From Desulfovibrio sp. (GTDB taxonomy: Bacteria > Desulfobacterota > Desulfovibrionia > Desulfovibrionales > Desulfovibrionaceae), in NCBI GenBank assembly GCA_009773975.1, contig VSMX01000050.1, positions 1 through 14,830 on the forward strand: a stretch of DNA of 14,830 nucleotides, written 5' to 3'. Numbering within the stretch: position 1 is the stretch's first letter; the number at the start of each line of letters is the position of its first letter. Below the pieces are notes generated by a model that made no database searches, had not been told where the DNA came from, and was given only the letters and a program-made list of their open reading frames with translations. The translations under genes were made by a program, and so were the position numbers. Below are positions 13,405 through 14,830 of the stretch, piece after piece.

Positions 13405-14826
13405 CTAATCCACGGGCGAGCCGGCAGCGCGGTACTCATTGAGCTTGTTGCGCAGGGTGCGCACGGAAATCCCCAATAGCTCCGCTGCCTGGGTGCGGTT
13501 GCCGGCCGTGGCCTCGAGCCCCCTTGCAATCATTATTCTTTCCATTTCATGCAGGGGTATGACCCCATTGGCAAAGGGGGATTCGGGCTGGGCCGCTGGA
13601 GCGGAAATTTGCGGCTGGGGATTATCGCCTGCGGCGGCCTCATGGCTTTCGTCCTCAAAAAGCGGCCAGTCGTCGTTTTCGAGCAGAAAATGGGCCGGCT
13701 CGATCGGCCTGCCATTTGCCAGCAGAACAGCCCTTTCCATCAAGTTTTGCAGTTCGCGCACATTGCCGGGAAAGGCATAATTCCTGAGCCAGTCCACGGC
13801 CGCATCCGAAAGCGGCGTGGGCCCAAGGCCATATTCGCGGACATACATATTGATGAAAAAGCGGGAAAGCTCGAGTACGTCTTCTCCGCGGTCCCGCAGG
13901 GAAGGAAGGCGCAGGGGAATGACGTTGAGGCGGAAATAAAGGTCCTGGCGGAACTTGCCCTGTTTGACCCAATCCTCAAGATCGCGGTTGGTTGTGGCCA
14001 GCACGCGCACATCGACATTTACGGTTTCCGAACCGCCAACGCGGTCAATCTCGCCTTCCTGCAGCACGCGCAAAAGCTTGGCCTGCAATGCCAGGTCCAT
14101 TTCCGAAATTTCATCAAGCAATATTGTGCCGCCATTGGCAAGCTCGAACTTGCCCAGCTTGCGGGCAATGGCACCGGTAAAGGCGCCCTTTTCATGGCCA
14201 AAAAGCTCGCTTTCCAGCAAATGCTCCGGCAGGGCCGCGCAGTTTACGGCCACGAAGGGGCCGTTGACCCTGTTGCTCTGCGAATGGAGATAGCGGGCGA
14301 ACATTTCCTTGCCGGTGCCGGATTCGCCGGTAATCAGCACTGTGGCCCTGGACGGTGCCACCTGCCTGGCAAGGCGCATAACCCTGGCAATGGCCGGATT
14401 GCTGCCGACAATTGTCGGGCCGGTTTTTGACCTGTGCCCGCCAAGAGTGCTGCTGGCGGGAACTGGCGCGGGTTTGCGCGGCTCGCGCGCCAGGGTCATG
14501 ATCCTTTCCACATCCAGCGGCTCGACCCAGTAATCCTTTGCGCCCAGTTCAAGCAATCTTTGCGCTTCCGCGGGGCTGCCGCTGTCGGCAATAATGATTA
14601 TGGGCGGAAAGCCGGGGTCCTGCGCGGCCTCCGCCAGCAGTTCCTCCACCTTGAAGCCGGGCAGGTAGGGACGGGCAAAGATGGCCGAGGGCGCGTTCCT
14701 GCGGATAAAGGTTTGCGCGCCTTTAAGGTTTTCGGCCATGCCAAGTTCAACACCCTGTTCCTTGAGAACCGGGAATATTGACGCGATGGAGCTTGCGGGA
14801 GCCAGAAACAGCAAACGGCTTGACAT
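13405..14826 (-). CDS. Sigma-54-dependent transcriptional activator with a degenerate receiver domain
   Basis: A 473-residue NtrC-type activator. Residues 1-115 have the length and pattern of a response-regulator receiver, but the acidic pair is missing (RLLFLAPASS), the phospho-acceptor Asp position is Arg (R52 in FARPYLPG), and the conserved Lys is replaced by Glu (E102). Phosphorylation by a histidine kinase is therefore unlikely. The AAA+ domain (about 137-380) is complete: Walker A GESGTGKE (167-174), GAFTGA (214-219) for sigma-54 contact, Walker B GGTILLDE (232-239), ATTNRDLE (277-284), the Arg-finger region FRQDLYFRLN (292-301) and sensor II GNVRELQN (354-361). A Pro/Ala linker (about 395-420) leads to a Fis-type helix-turn-helix (RTQAAELLGISVRTLRNKL, 444-462). 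It resembles FlbD/FlrC/FleQ-like flagellar activators and is followed by flgE. The start at 14826 is only four bases from the window edge, so its ribosome binding site cannot be seen and the true start could lie outside. Confidence 0.9.
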   Translation of the reverse strand: MSSRLLFLAPASSIASIFPVLKEQGVELGMAENLKGAQTFIRRNAPSAIFARPYLPGFKVEELLAEAAQDPGFPPIIIIADSGSPAEAQRLLELGAKDYWVEPLDVERIMTLAREPRKPAPVPASSTLGGHRSKTGPTIVGSNPAIARVMRLARQVAPSRATVLITGESGTGKEMFARYLHSQSNRVNGPFVAVNCAALPEHLLESELFGHEKGAFTGAIARKLGKFELANGGTILLDEISEMDLALQAKLLRVLQEGEIDRVGGSETVNVDVRVLATTNRDLEDWVKQGKFRQDLYFRLNVIPLRLPSLRDRGEDVLELSRFFINMYVREYGLGPTPLSDAAVDWLRNYAFPGNVRELQNLMERAVLLANGRPIEPAHFLLENDDWPLFEDESHEAAAGDNPQPQISAPAAQPESPFANGVIPLHEMERIMIARGLEATAGNRTQAAELLGISVRTLRNKLNEYRAAGSPVD

Positions 14827-14830
14827 GGCC

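Overview
The window looks like a chromosome segment from a GC-rich (roughly 60% in coding regions) Gram-negative bacterium. A Desulfovibrio-type member of the Desulfobacterota fits best. The reasons are a glycogen synthase-phosphorylase fusion (an architecture I associate with Desulfovibrio-like genomes, from memory and unchecked), a sigma-54/flagellar-hook pair, and the general codon style. This assignment is inference.

Layout. Positions 1-608 hold no convincing gene but are rich in dyads: a tandem-hairpin RNA candidate at 73-121, a plausible sigma-70 promoter at 321-349, a repeated dyad motif, two mutually exclusive hairpins at 479-512 and a 15-bp stem at 525-577. A plus-strand alpha-glucan (glycogen) cassette follows: a GH133-type debranching enzyme (609-2750), a GT4 glycogen synthase-like glycosyltransferase (2747-4072) and a GH57 amylase-family protein (4072-5394), all translationally overlapping. 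After a 112-base gap with a strong hairpin comes a 1418-residue fusion of a eukaryote-type GT3 glycogen synthase with a GT35 alpha-glucan phosphorylase (5507-9763). A canonical intrinsic terminator (9801-9833) closes the cassette. A shikimate kinase-like P-loop kinase (9867-10418) lies just beyond it, with no good ribosome binding site.

The right third is on the minus strand and concerns motility. A sigma-54 activator with a degenerate receiver domain (13405-14826) lies upstream of a very large flagellar hook protein gene, flgE (10590-13073). The gap between them contains a textbook -24/-12 promoter pointing at flgE and candidate activator sites farther upstream. A perfect 14-bp stem at 10492-10525 terminates the convergent transcripts.

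How they work together: the cassette would make alpha-glucan (GT3 and GT4), release it as glucose-1-phosphate (GT35) and handle branches and oligosaccharides (GH133, GH57). No ADP-glucose pyrophosphorylase or classical branching enzyme lies in the window. The kinase is probably unrelated to the cassette. The regulator is the obvious candidate activator of flgE.
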